16,262 nt of DNA from Actinomycetota bacterium (GTDB lineage Bacteria > Actinomycetota > Actinomycetes > Actinomycetales > Microbacteriaceae), in assembly GCA_009704605.1 (NCBI GenBank), contig WLDW01000007.1:1-16262 (forward strand). The letters run 5' to 3'. Numbering within the stretch: the first letter of the stretch is position 1; the number at the start of each line of letters is the position of its first letter. Both the position numbers and the translations under genes were made by a program. This document shows positions 7,105 to 16,262 of the stretch, in pieces. The notes below the pieces were generated by a model. That model saw nothing but the letters and a program-made list of their open reading frames with translations. It was not told where the DNA came from and did no database searches.

Positions 7105-7463
7105 TGGGCTAAATCCAAGCGCAGGGCTGTTGCTCCGCGAAGATAAACGTGCTGGATCTGACTTCTTGGAGTATCTGACTCAACGTTGATAAGAACTCTG
7201 ATAACTCGTGGCAGAGCACCAGCCACATCCATTTCAACAAAGCACATCAACGGAACATCACCCAAGCCAAGTTCCCTAGCCGCTAAAGCGGGAAACTCGG
7301 AAGTAATGTCAGGACTTGCCGTGAACAGAATCGAGATCAATTTGGACTCATCGACTTTGTTGTCGTGCAGCATTTTGGTAAGAAGCTCAGCGGTGGACTT
7401 AATCAAGTGGGAACGTTCGTCAACATCTAGTTGGATGGCGCCGCGAATTGCACGAATTGACAT
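7101..7463 (-). CDS. aroH: Chorismate mutase, AroH type
   Basis: A 120-residue monofunctional chorismate mutase of the trimeric AroH fold known from Bacillus subtilis, converting chorismate to prephenate. The active-site set is conserved: R7 (IRGA), R63 (AARELG), E77 (CFVEMDV), R89 (PRVIRVL), Y107 and R115 (VYLRGATALR), matching B. subtilis R7, R63, E78, R90, Y108 and R116. The length is normal. The ATG at 7463 has AGGA about 9 nt upstream within the end of rluB, leaving a 2-nt gap between the genes. Its product feeds TyrA, encoded next with a 4-nt overlap. Confidence 0.94.
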   Translation of the reverse strand: MSIRAIRGAIQLDVDERSHLIKSTAELLTKMLHDNKVDESKLISILFTASPDITSEFPALAARELGLGDVPLMCFVEMDVAGALPRVIRVLINVESDTPRSQIQHVYLRGATALRLDLAQ

Positions 7464-7465
7464 GA

Positions 7466-8215
7466 TTATGTCCTTTTCTTGTCAGCGGCTTTCAAAATTG
7501 CTCCGAGCTCTATTTTAGACAGTTGCCTCACAGCACCAAGCTTTAGATGGCCTAAATGTAGTGGTCCAAACTGCCTTCTAACCAGAGCCACCACCGGAAA
7601 CCCAAGAGACTCAAACATTCTTCGGACAATGCGGTTTTTTCCACTATGCAGCTCAACTTCGACCAGGCTATGGTTTCCAGAGGCGGACAGGAATCTGGCC
7701 TTATCGGCCTTGATCGGACCATCTTCTAATTCGATGCCCTCAAGCAGTTGGTTCAAAACAGGTTGAGTAATCTGGCCATGGACTTTTGCCTGATATGTCT
7801 TTGAAACCTCAAAAGATGGGTGCATTAGCTTGTGTGCTAGATCGCCATCGTTAGTCATTAGTAACAATCCGGTAGTGTCAACATCTAGTCTGCCAACGTT
7901 GAAGATCCGATCGTAATCAAGTGCATACTGCGAAAGATCTGGCCTGCCGTGCTCGTCTTGCATGGTGCTAACTACCCCAGCTGGTTTATTGAGCATCAAA
8001 TAGACCCGTGAGACATCAAGTTGAATCGGAGTTCCCTTGACAACAACCTTGTCTACTTCGGGATTGATTCTGGTGCCCAGCTCTTTGACTACCTTGCCGT
8101 TAACCTTGACGGACCCCGATGAGATCAAATCTTCGCATACTCTTCTGGATGCCACTCCAGCATTTGCCATAACCTTCTGAAGTCTTATACCCTCGGTTGA
8201 TTCTCTATCGCTCAT
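7466..8215 (-). CDS. rluB: 23S rRNA pseudouridine synthase, RluB/RsuA family
   Basis: A 249-residue pseudouridine synthase. An N-terminal S4 RNA-binding domain (about residues 10-57, with IRLQKVMANAGVASRR) precedes the catalytic domain. The catalytic aspartate is D111 in GRLDVDTTGLLL; the LNKPAG motif (75-80) and KNRIVRRMFESLG are further family marks. It probably modifies 23S rRNA, as RluB does, but the target site cannot be read from sequence. The frame stays open for 73 codons upstream of the ATG at 8215, but that part lies inside scpB and resembles no family sequence, so I reject it. The chosen start overlaps scpB by 11 nt and lacks a clear Shine-Dalgarno, suggesting coupled translation. 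The scpAB-rluB order is conserved in actinobacteria. Confidence 0.92.
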   Translation of the reverse strand: MSDRESTEGIRLQKVMANAGVASRRVCEDLISSGSVKVNGKVVKELGTRINPEVDKVVVKGTPIQLDVSRVYLMLNKPAGVVSTMQDEHGRPDLSQYALDYDRIFNVGRLDVDTTGLLLMTNDGDLAHKLMHPSFEVSKTYQAKVHGQITQPVLNQLLEGIELEDGPIKADKARFLSASGNHSLVEVELHSGKNRIVRRMFESLGFPVVALVRRQFGPLHLGHLKLGAVRQLSKIELGAILKAADKKRT

Positions 8216-8795
8216 TAAAGTCGCTATGAATATCAGGCAGGTAAGGGCTAATTGGAGGCAGCTGGTCCAAGGAATTGATTCCAAGCTGCTCCAGTAGCAA
8301 CGAAGTAGTTCCGTAGTGAATCGCACCGGTTTCAGAATCGGTATATAACTCGGTAACCAATCCTCTGGAAGTGAGTGTTCTAACAACTGAGTCGACGTTA
8401 ACGCCTCGAATCGAAGCAATCTGTCCCCTGGCAATTGGCTGTTTGTAAGCGATTACAGACAGTGTTTCAAGGGCGGCTTGAGAAAGCTTGGTTGGGTTTT
8501 CGTTGGCAATAAACATCTTCACGGCCCAGTCGTAGTTTTGGCGAACGTAGATTCTCCAACCACCGGCGACTTCTCTAAGCTCAAAACCACGAGCGCTAAT
8601 ACCGTCTTTTCCGTCATAGTCATCGCGCAACTTCATGACGGCATCGCGAACTTGGTTGACTGGGATCTCTAGAGCGGTGGCCAAGGCAACCAGCGAGATC
8701 GGCGCATCGGTGACCATCAAGATTGCCTCGATTGCTCCTTCGATGCTGTCTTCTTGCAAGGTATTCTCGGTTCCTTGATTCTCATCACGCGTCAT
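8205..8795 (-). CDS. scpB: Segregation and condensation protein B
   Basis: A 196-residue ScpB, the winged-helix kleite-type partner of the SMC-ScpA complex that compacts and segregates the chromosome. It starts with an acidic N terminus, then two winged-helix domains: the first includes SIEGAIEAILMVTDAPISLV, the second includes KLSQAALETLSVIAYKQPIA and RGQIASIRGVNVDSVVRTL, the most conserved ScpB region. Length is normal for the family. The ATG at 8795 is preceded by GGGAG 7 nt upstream and overlaps scpA by 11 nt; the stop overlaps rluB by another 11 nt. No smc gene lies in the window. Confidence 0.95.
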   Translation of the reverse strand: MTRDENQGTENTLQEDSIEGAIEAILMVTDAPISLVALATALEIPVNQVRDAVMKLRDDYDGKDGISARGFELREVAGGWRIYVRQNYDWAVKMFIANENPTKLSQAALETLSVIAYKQPIARGQIASIRGVNVDSVVRTLTSRGLVTELYTDSETGAIHYGTTSLLLEQLGINSLDQLPPISPYLPDIHSDFNER

Positions 8796-9609
8796 AATCT
8801 GCTCCCAGGTTTGCTAGTTGTTCATCATCAAAGTTATCGGCTTGCCAAGTAATCAATAGATCCGCCAACGGGCCATCCTGCTGCATGGCAATCGCTGAGA
8901 GCCTGTATAGCTCTAGTACCGCCAGGAACCTAGCAACTATCTTGGCTCTATCTGGCTCGTCACGAATCAGATCAAAAAAAGTCAAGCTCCCGGCTTTTCG
9001 AAGTCTCAAGATAACTTCGGTGGCCTGCTCACGGATACTAACTGCGGGTGCGTGAAGGTGAGTAAGTCCAATACCTGGTATCTCTCTTGGTGTGAAAACC
9101 TCTTGCGATAAGGCGTGGAACTCTTCCAAAGTCATTGTCCAAACTAGCTCTGGGGTACTTTCACGGAACCTGGTCTCAATTGGAACCGCTCTGGCAACCC
9201 GAGTAGCTTCCATATCTATCCTGGTTGCGAACCAGGCGGATACTTCCTTGAAAGCCTTGTATTGCAACAACCTTGCAAACAGCAGATCTCTTGCTTCCAG
9301 AAGGGCAACATCTTCAGCATCAACCAGTTCACCCTGTGGTAGCAACGAGACAATTTTTAGATCCAATAGTGTTGCGGCGATAACTAGAAACTCGCTCGCT
9401 TGTTCCATTTCTTCGTGCTCATCAAGCTGCTTCACGTACTGGATGAATTCATCAGTAACACGGCTAAGGGAAATCTCGGTGATGTCCAGCTCGTGCTTAG
9501 AAATGAGTGTCAACAGTAGGTCAAATGGGCCCTCGAAGTTACTTAGCGTTAGCGCAAAGCCTTTGTCTTTTTCAGGTTCCATGACCTCGAGGTTATGGGG
9601 CGTTGCCAC
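8785..9609 (-). CDS. scpA: Segregation and condensation protein A
   Basis: A 274-residue kleisin that bridges the SMC heads and binds ScpB. The N-terminal helical domain has the signature NFEGPFDLLLTLISKHELDI (about residues 24-43) and LVIAATLLDLKIVSLLP, which contacts SMC. The C-terminal winged helix (SLTFFDLIRDEPDRAKIVAR, then FLAVLELYRLSAIAM) is typical. The start is uncertain: GTG at 9609 overlaps parA by 17 nt and has AGAGAG about 10 nt upstream, while ATG at 9582 leaves a 10-nt gap but its GAGG is too close, 2 nt away. Both give complete proteins. It is coupled to scpB by an 11-nt overlap. Confidence 0.94.
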   Translation of the reverse strand: MATPHNLEVMEPEKDKGFALTLSNFEGPFDLLLTLISKHELDITEISLSRVTDEFIQYVKQLDEHEEMEQASEFLVIAATLLDLKIVSLLPQGELVDAEDVALLEARDLLFARLLQYKAFKEVSAWFATRIDMEATRVARAVPIETRFRESTPELVWTMTLEEFHALSQEVFTPREIPGIGLTHLHAPAVSIREQATEVILRLRKAGSLTFFDLIRDEPDRAKIVARFLAVLELYRLSAIAMQQDGPLADLLITWQADNFDDEQLANLGADYDA

Positions 9610-10426
9610 GAGACACTAACTCTCTTGCCACGGTTCGGTAATAATCAGCGGCATCTGAAGTTGGAGCAAATTCAGTGATCGGAACAGCTGCGATGGTGGC
9701 GTCCGGGAATTTTACGGTGCGGTGCACAATTGTGTCGAAAACCTGATCACCAAAGGCTTCGTAAAGTCTTTCCACTACTTCCCTGGCATGCAGGGTTCTG
9801 GGGTCATACATCGTGGCCAAAATACCATCCAACTTGATAGCTGGGTTCAACCTATCGCGCACCTTTTCAATTGTCTCGATAAGAAGGGCTACCCCGCGAA
9901 GAGCAAAGAACTCGCAGTTCAAAGGAATTAGTACTCCATGAGCTGCAGTTAGAGCATTCACGGTCAATAAACCAAGTGATGGCTGGCAATCAATAATCAC
10001 CACGTCATAGTTGTCAGTTACTGGGCGAAGCACCCGAGCAAGAATTTGCTCTCTAGCAACCTCGTTGACTAACTGAACTTCAGCTGCGGAAAGGTCTATG
10101 TTGGCAGGAATTACGTCGAGATTTTTCACTCCGGTAGGCAAGATGACATCTTGAACCTTTAGGTCTTTTTCAACCATGAGATCGTAGATAGTTTTGATAT
10201 CATGGGCCACAACCCCAAGCCCTGCTGAAAGAGCACCTTGCGGGTCGAAATCAACCACCAAGACCTTGCGGCCATACCCTGCAAGAGCTGAGGCCAAGTT
10301 GATTGCGGTGGTGGTTTTTCCCACCCCACCTTTTTGATTACACATCGCAATGATTCTTGCGGGACCGTGACTTTGCAAGGTGGCGGGGATGTCAAAAACC
10401 GGCCTTTTAGCTGGTCGCTGTGCCAT
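9593..10426 (-). CDS. ParA-family chromosome-partition ATPase beside scpAB
   Basis: A 277-residue deviant-Walker ATPase of the ParA/Soj family. Walker A is KGGVGKTT at 32-39 with the signature lysine K32, the A' motif is DFDPQG at 59-64, and Walker B is DVVIIDCQPSLGLL near residue 145. A roughly 23-residue N-terminal extension (MAQRPAKRPVFDIP) precedes the ATPase. No parB or helix-turn-helix gene follows; scpA does, as in M. tuberculosis Rv1708-Rv1709, so this is probably the paralogue tied to the condensin operon rather than the oriC-linked ParA. Its job, perhaps positioning SMC or another cargo, is not established by sequence. The ATG has a strong Shine-Dalgarno. It starts 41 nt past the xerD stop. 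Confidence 0.93.
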   Translation of the reverse strand: MAQRPAKRPVFDIPATLQSHGPARIIAMCNQKGGVGKTTTAINLASALAGYGRKVLVVDFDPQGALSAGLGVVAHDIKTIYDLMVEKDLKVQDVILPTGVKNLDVIPANIDLSAAEVQLVNEVAREQILARVLRPVTDNYDVVIIDCQPSLGLLTVNALTAAHGVLIPLNCEFFALRGVALLIETIEKVRDRLNPAIKLDGILATMYDPRTLHAREVVERLYEAFGDQVFDTIVHRTVKFPDATIAAVPITEFAPTSDAADYYRTVARELVSRGNAP

Positions 10427-10430
10427 GAAT

Positions 10431-10436
10431 CCTCCC
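10431..10436 (-). promoter_or_regulatory. Strong Shine-Dalgarno of the scpAB-linked parA
   Basis: GGGAGG on the minus strand lies 4 nt before the ATG at 10426, in the 41-nt gap after xerD. It confirms the parA start. I see no convincing promoter in that gap, so parA is probably read from upstream. Confidence 0.75.
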
Positions 10437-10467
10437 GAGCTAATAGCCTACCTGCCCGTTGCGACCG

Positions 10468-11400
10468 CTATTTCCTGGCCCGCGGATGGCTGGTGGCGTA
10501 AACCTCGCGAAGGGCATCAACAGTGACAAGTGTATAAATCTGGGTGGTGGCAACCGAAGAGTGACCCAGCAATTCTTGAACCACTCGCACATCCGCCCCG
10601 CCCTCAAGAAGGTGGGTCGCAAAAGAATGCCTAAGCGTGTGAGGTGAAACCTCCGAGGAAATCTTCGCCGCGTCAGCGCTATCGCTAATGATCTGCCAGG
10701 CCGACTGCCTAGATAATCGGCTGCCGCGCTGATTCAGAAAAAGAGCCGGAGTACCCTTGCCCTTTTTAACTAACACCGGTCTTGCCCGAACCAAATAAAC
10801 CTCAAGAGCGCTCTGGGCAAAGCTTCCAACCGGAACCATGCGCTCTTTCGATCCCTTTCCAAACAATCGAATCATGGTTGGGTCAACTAGGTCATCCAAG
10901 TTCAGCGCGGTTAGCTCGCTGATTCTGGCACCTGTCGCATAAAGCAGCTCCAGAATTGCCCGATCGCGCACTCTCGCTAGATCGGGTTCACCAGCCTCGA
11001 GTTTCTTAGGATCTGGCCCCGAAGCTTCAATTAGCTTCTCGATTTCTGAAACACTAATGGCTTTTGGAAGGCGCTTTGGTAACTTCGGGGGCTTCACCAT
11101 AGAACTAGGGTCGCCGAGGGTGATGGACTCAAAAAGCCAAAATCTGTGTAACCCTCTAACTCCCGCGAGCATTCTGGCAACCGAGTTGGCCGAGAGTGCT
11201 CCCGATTCAGAAATCGAACTGACGTAGCCAGTTACTTGGGCTTCGGTGACTTGGCTAGGGTTTGTGATCTTTTGCTTCTCTAAATAGCCAAGATAGGAGT
11301 TCAGGTCACGCCGATAGGCGGCAATTGAGTTCTTCGCTAACCCTCGCTCAATGCTCAGGTGCCGAAGGTAATCATCAACTAGCTGCGAGAGGGTTTTCAT
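10468..11400 (-). CDS. xerD: Site-specific tyrosine recombinase XerD
   Basis: A 310-residue tyrosine recombinase that with XerC resolves chromosome dimers at dif. The N-terminal SAM-like core-binding domain covers about residues 5-95 (DYLRHLSIERGLAKNSIAAY) and the catalytic domain 110-305. All active-site residues are visible: R159 (GARISEL), K185 (GKGSKER), H254 and R257 (HTLRH), H280 (LLGHSS) and the nucleophile Y289. Length and position after the Nudix gene and before parA-scpAB match the chromosomal XerD of actinobacteria (Rv1701), and no att site or mobile-element gene is near, so a phage integrase is unlikely. XerC versus XerD is assigned from synteny. The ATG at 11400 follows the Nudix stop by 8 nt. 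Confidence 0.93.
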   Translation of the reverse strand: MKTLSQLVDDYLRHLSIERGLAKNSIAAYRRDLNSYLGYLEKQKITNPSQVTEAQVTGYVSSISESGALSANSVARMLAGVRGLHRFWLFESITLGDPSSMVKPPKLPKRLPKAISVSEIEKLIEASGPDPKKLEAGEPDLARVRDRAILELLYATGARISELTALNLDDLVDPTMIRLFGKGSKERMVPVGSFAQSALEVYLVRARPVLVKKGKGTPALFLNQRGSRLSRQSAWQIISDSADAAKISSEVSPHTLRHSFATHLLEGGADVRVVQELLGHSSVATTQIYTLVTVDALREVYATSHPRARK

Positions 11401-11408
11401 TAGCTCTT

Positions 11409-13644
<2,236 letters not shown>

Positions 13645-13646
13645 TT

Positions 13647-13676
13647 AGTTTACTCACTTTTGCTTGCTAGTCTCAA
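13647..13676 (-). promoter_or_regulatory. Promoter of the pyrG operon
   Basis: On the minus strand TTGAGA (13671-13676; TTGACA at five of six) and TAAACT (13647-13652; TATAAT at four of six) are separated by 18 nt. The ATG of pyrG begins 9 nt after the -10, and no Shine-Dalgarno lies between, so the transcript would have a leader of about 0-2 nt. It occupies the 67-nt gap after recN. No hairpin or attenuator is seen in this gap. Confidence 0.65.
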
Positions 13677-13705
13677 CCCCAGCAAAGCGACACGCAAAAA
13701 ACATT

Positions 13706-15394
13706 TTAGATTGAAGCTTTTGCCAACTCCAAAAGCTCCTTGGCGTGAGTCTTTCCGCTTTCGGATTCGCTTAACCCAGATAACATCCGAGCGAGCTCCT
13801 CCACCACGGCTTCGCCTTCGAGGCGAACCACGTCGGTCGAAGTGTATTGATCACTGACGCTTTTTAGAACCCTCAGGTGCCTGGTGGCAAAGGCTGCCAC
13901 CTGAGGTAGGTGAGTAACCACGATGACTTGAGCGTTTTGGGCCAAGGTGGCAAGTCTTTTACCGACCTCGGTAGCCGCGGCACCGCCAACTCCGGCATCA
14001 ACTTCGTCGAATATAAACGTAGGGGCCAGTTCACTACCAGCCAGCACCACCTCAATAGCCAACATGATCCGAGATAGCTCTCCCCCGGAGGCACCTTTGC
14101 CAAGCGGTCTGGGCTCCGCGCCCGGATAGGCGCTTAACAATATGGCCACCTGGTCTGCCCCTGTAGCCCCCAGCTCTGAGCCTTGGGACACTGTGACCTC
14201 TAGTGAAGCACCAGTCATGGCCAGAGCAGCTAGCTCGCCGGTTACTGACTTAGCCAAAGCACTGGCTGCCTTGGTACGAAGCTCGGTAATTGTCTTGGCT
14301 AGCGATGTGGCCTGCTTACCTAGCGATTGCTCTAGAGCCGTGAGCTCTTGAATCTCCTTGTCTGAAGAATCCAGCTCTAAGAGCCTGGCTCCAGAGTTTT
14401 CAAAATATGAAATCACTTCTTCGAGAGTTGGACCATACTTTCGCATCGCGGAAGTTAGATCTGACCTTCTTTGCTGCACCCGCTCTAATTCTTGGCCACC
14501 CTCGCTATCCAACGAGGCTAAGTAGCCAGAGATGCTAGCGCTAGTTTCATTCAGCGAAAAGCCGATCTCCTTTAGCTGCTGCGCTAGAGACGCTAGTTCT
14601 GGGTCATGTTCGCTAACTGCCTCTAGTGATCTTCTGGCTTTACCGATCAAAGTAATGGCATCGGATGAGTCGTCGAAACCCTCGCTGCTTAGCTGGTTAT
14701 GGGCTGCGGTAGCAGCAATTCTCAGCTCTTCAAGGTGAGTGAGCTTTGAAGCCTTCTCGGCAAGTTCTACATCTTCTCCTGGTTTTGGATCAAGATTTGT
14801 GAGCTCTTCAACAGCAGATCGAATCTGGTCGGCTTCACGAGATCTAGCTTCTAGCTGGGTGGTGATCTCCGAAAGCCTAGAAGCTGCCTGCTTCCAGTTT
14901 GCATAGACGCTTGTGTATTCGGTCATTACTTTTGAAAGATCTTCGCCTGCGAATTGATCTAGAGCTTCGCGTTGAGCGGCTGCGGAGCGAAGTCGTATTT
15001 GATCGGACTGACCGTGAACAACCACAAGTTGTTCACCAATTTCTGACAAGATTCCAACGGGAACCGACTTACCTGAAAGAGCAGCCCGTGATCTACCCTC
15101 AGCCGAAACCGAGCGGTTCACTAAAAGCTCAGCGTCTTCGAGTTCGATCCCTAGTTCGCGAATTCTCGTTAACGCTGAGTCAGCAAGCAGCCATCTGCCT
15201 TCAACGAAAGCCTGTTCCTGCCCCTTGCGTATAGCTGAGGAGTCACTTCTTTCTCCAAGTAATAGACCAAGGGCATTTAGCACCATTGTTTTTCCAGCAC
15301 CGGTTTCACCGGTTAGGACGGTGAGCCCTGGACCAAATTCCAGCTTGGCTTCGCTAATGACCCCGAGGTCGCGAATGAGAATCTCTTCAATCAC
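13706..15394 (-). CDS. recN: DNA repair ATPase RecN
   Basis: A 562-residue SMC-like ATPase acting in recombinational repair of double-strand breaks. The N-terminal head has Walker A GETGAGKT at 29-36. A charged, heptad-rich region from about residue 150 to 380 forms the short coiled-coil arm. The C-terminal head carries the ABC signature KGASGGELSRIMLAIEVVL and Walker B TFIFDEVDAGVGG, then VIVVTHLPQVAAFA. Length is normal. The start is GTG at 15394, 3 nt after the nadK stop, with AAAGGA 7-8 nt upstream, so it is cotranscribed with nadK as in other actinobacteria. I see no GAAC-N4-GTTC LexA-type box just upstream. Confidence 0.96.
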   Translation of the reverse strand: MIEEILIRDLGVISEAKLEFGPGLTVLTGETGAGKTMVLNALGLLLGERSDSSAIRKGQEQAFVEGRWLLADSALTRIRELGIELEDAELLVNRSVSAEGRSRAALSGKSVPVGILSEIGEQLVVVHGQSDQIRLRSAAAQREALDQFAGEDLSKVMTEYTSVYANWKQAASRLSEITTQLEARSREADQIRSAVEELTNLDPKPGEDVELAEKASKLTHLEELRIAATAAHNQLSSEGFDDSSDAITLIGKARRSLEAVSEHDPELASLAQQLKEIGFSLNETSASISGYLASLDSEGGQELERVQQRRSDLTSAMRKYGPTLEEVISYFENSGARLLELDSSDKEIQELTALEQSLGKQATSLAKTITELRTKAASALAKSVTGELAALAMTGASLEVTVSQGSELGATGADQVAILLSAYPGAEPRPLGKGASGGELSRIMLAIEVVLAGSELAPTFIFDEVDAGVGGAAATEVGKRLATLAQNAQVIVVTHLPQVAAFATRHLRVLKSVSDQYTSTDVVRLEGEAVVEELARMLSGLSESESGKTHAKELLELAKASI

Positions 15395-15397
15395 GAG

Positions 15398-16262
15398 CTA
15401 ATCCTTTTTTGAATCCGGTCCACGCCAACCTTCAACCGGTAATGCAAATTTCTTTACCAATCGGTTTGTAAAGGGACCTTGATTCAATCGGGCAAGTTTC
15501 ACAGACTTCGAGGATTTTCTTACCTCTACTCTTGCACCCGCTGGTAGTTCGGTCGATCTTCTTCCATCGCACCACAGCACACCGTGGCCAGGAGATCGCT
15601 GCAGAACTTCAACAGCTAGCAGTGCTCCAGGGCTTATAACCAGCGGTCTTGCGAACAAGGCATGAGCGCTTAGTGGAACAAGTAGTAGCGCATCAACCGA
15701 TGGCCAAACTACTGGTCCCCCGGCAGAAAAAGCGTAAGCTGTGGAACCGGTTGGTGTAGAGACCACGATGCCATCGCAACCAAAACTTGATAGCGGCCTG
15801 CTATCGATTTCAACAACTACCTCGAGCATCTTCTCGCGAGCGCTTTTTTCAACCGCGGCTTCGTTTAGTGCCCAGGTGCGGTATACCTCTTTACCTTCTA
15901 GCAAAACCGAAACGTCAAGCGTCAGGCGCTCTTTCACTATGTAATCGCGCTTGGCAACTCTCTCAATGGTGGAACCAATTTCGTTCTTTTCGCTCTCGGC
16001 TAAGAAACCAACGTGGCCGAGGTTTATACCAAGCAACGGAGTCTGAGATTCCCGAACGATTTCGGCGGCTTTCAAGATGGTGCCGTCTCCGCCAAGAACG
16101 ACCGCTAGCTCAAGCTCTGCTTCTTTACAATCAGATCCAAGCTCAAGAACCTGTTCCATGGTTTTTGCGGCCTGGCCAGTTGCAAACTTTTTGGTCTCGG
16201 TAAGTTGTTCTTTGGTCATAACTGGCGTTATTCCAGCAGAGAGCAGAGCGGTGGTTGACTCT
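15398..16262 (-). CDS. nadK: NAD kinase, 5' end outside window
   Basis: NAD kinase makes NADP from NAD and ATP. The GGDGT motif (VVLGGDGTILKAAE) and the second conserved block (CDGIVVSTPTGSTAYAFSAG) are intact, as is the NEAAVEKS segment. An ATG at 16219 gives 273 residues, but the frame stays open to the window edge, and those extra residues (ESTTALLSAGITPV) look like the N-terminal Rossmann segment of actinobacterial NAD kinases, which usually start 30-50 residues further out. I therefore treat the gene as truncated by the window and the ATG as internal. It is followed by recN after 3 nt. The C terminus ends in a charged tail (WRGPDSKKD). Confidence 0.93.
   Translation of the reverse strand, partial: ESTTALLSAGITPVMTKEQLTETKKFATGQAAKTMEQVLELGSDCKEAELELAVVLGGDGTILKAAEIVRESQTPLLGINLGHVGFLAESEKNEIGSTIERVAKRDYIVKERLTLDVSVLLEGKEVYRTWALNEAAVEKSAREKMLEVVVEIDSRPLSSFGCDGIVVSTPTGSTAYAFSAGGPVVWPSVDALLLVPLSAHALFARPLVISPGALLAVEVLQRSPGHGVLWCDGRRSTELPAGARVEVRKSSKSVKLARLNQGPFTNRLVKKFALPVEGWRGPDSKKD

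Noticed and set aside
8216..8434. 73-codon N-terminal extension of the rluB frame
   Set aside because: It runs inside scpB in another frame, has no family resemblance, and the S4 domain begins normally just after the ATG at 8215.
9092..9619. Plus-strand open frame of 175 codons opposite scpA
   Set aside because: It lies wholly antisense to scpA apart from its last bases, is Ser-rich as expected for the reverse of this coding sequence, and has no recognisable family motif.
10468..11400. Tyrosine recombinase as a phage or island integrase
   Set aside because: All flanking genes are conserved core genes in the usual order, no direct repeats or att site were seen, and the tRNA-Pro is 7 kb away and intact.

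Overview
The window is a dense stretch of bacterial core chromosome, almost certainly from an actinobacterium. Gene content and order match the conserved actinobacterial neighbourhood seen in Mycobacterium tuberculosis (nadK, recN, pyrG, Nudix, xerD, parA, scpA, scpB, rluB, cmk, der; and separately a CDP-alcohol phosphatidyltransferase, GarA, MerR, MerR). The very short intergenic gaps, the by-eye near-balanced base composition (low for the phylum) and the type of ParA-like protein at the left edge suggest a streamlined Microbacteriaceae, for example a planktonic Rhodoluna/Aquiluna-type organism. That placement is inference; no rRNA is present to test it.

Layout, right to left, because all but one gene lie on the minus strand. 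(1) 16262-13706: NAD kinase (5' end outside the window) followed after 3 nt by recN. (2) A 67-nt gap carries a good sigma70-type promoter, then a long tightly packed run from pyrG to der (13638-3903): CTP synthase, ADP-ribose-type Nudix hydrolase, XerD-type recombinase, ParA ATPase, ScpA, ScpB, a large-subunit pseudouridine synthase, AroH-type chorismate mutase, prephenate dehydrogenase with ACT domain, cytidylate kinase and the double-GTPase Der. Most junctions overlap or are a few bases apart, implying one operon or nested operons. (3) A DUF6512-like membrane protein and tRNA-Pro(GGG), the latter with its own -10 element and a leader hairpin. (4) A second unit (3148-1394): CDP-alcohol phosphatidyltransferase, GarA/OdhI FHA protein and the FtsR MerR regulator, started by a promoter placed exactly for leaderless translation. 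(5) After a 107-nt gap with two short palindromes, a second MerR regulator (Rv1830/McdR type). (6) The only plus-strand gene, a ParA-like ATPase truncated at the left edge, which meets the MerR gene tail to tail with overlapping stop codons.

Functionally the genes cover nucleotide and cofactor supply (pyrG, cmk, nadK), chromosome segregation, resolution and repair (parA, scpAB, xerD, recN), ribosome maturation (rluB, der), tyrosine/phenylalanine synthesis (aroH, tyrA), anionic lipid synthesis, and control of 2-oxoglutarate metabolism and cell division (GarA, FtsR, second MerR).

I found no mobile element, CRISPR array, toxin-antitoxin or defence system, and no convincing new multi-gene system. 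The points most worth a second look are a GarA lacking one of its two family phospho-threonines, two promoters placed for leaderless mRNAs, a hairpin filling the tRNA leader, a little-studied membrane protein inside the core cluster, and the apparent absence of genes usually found at two of these junctions.
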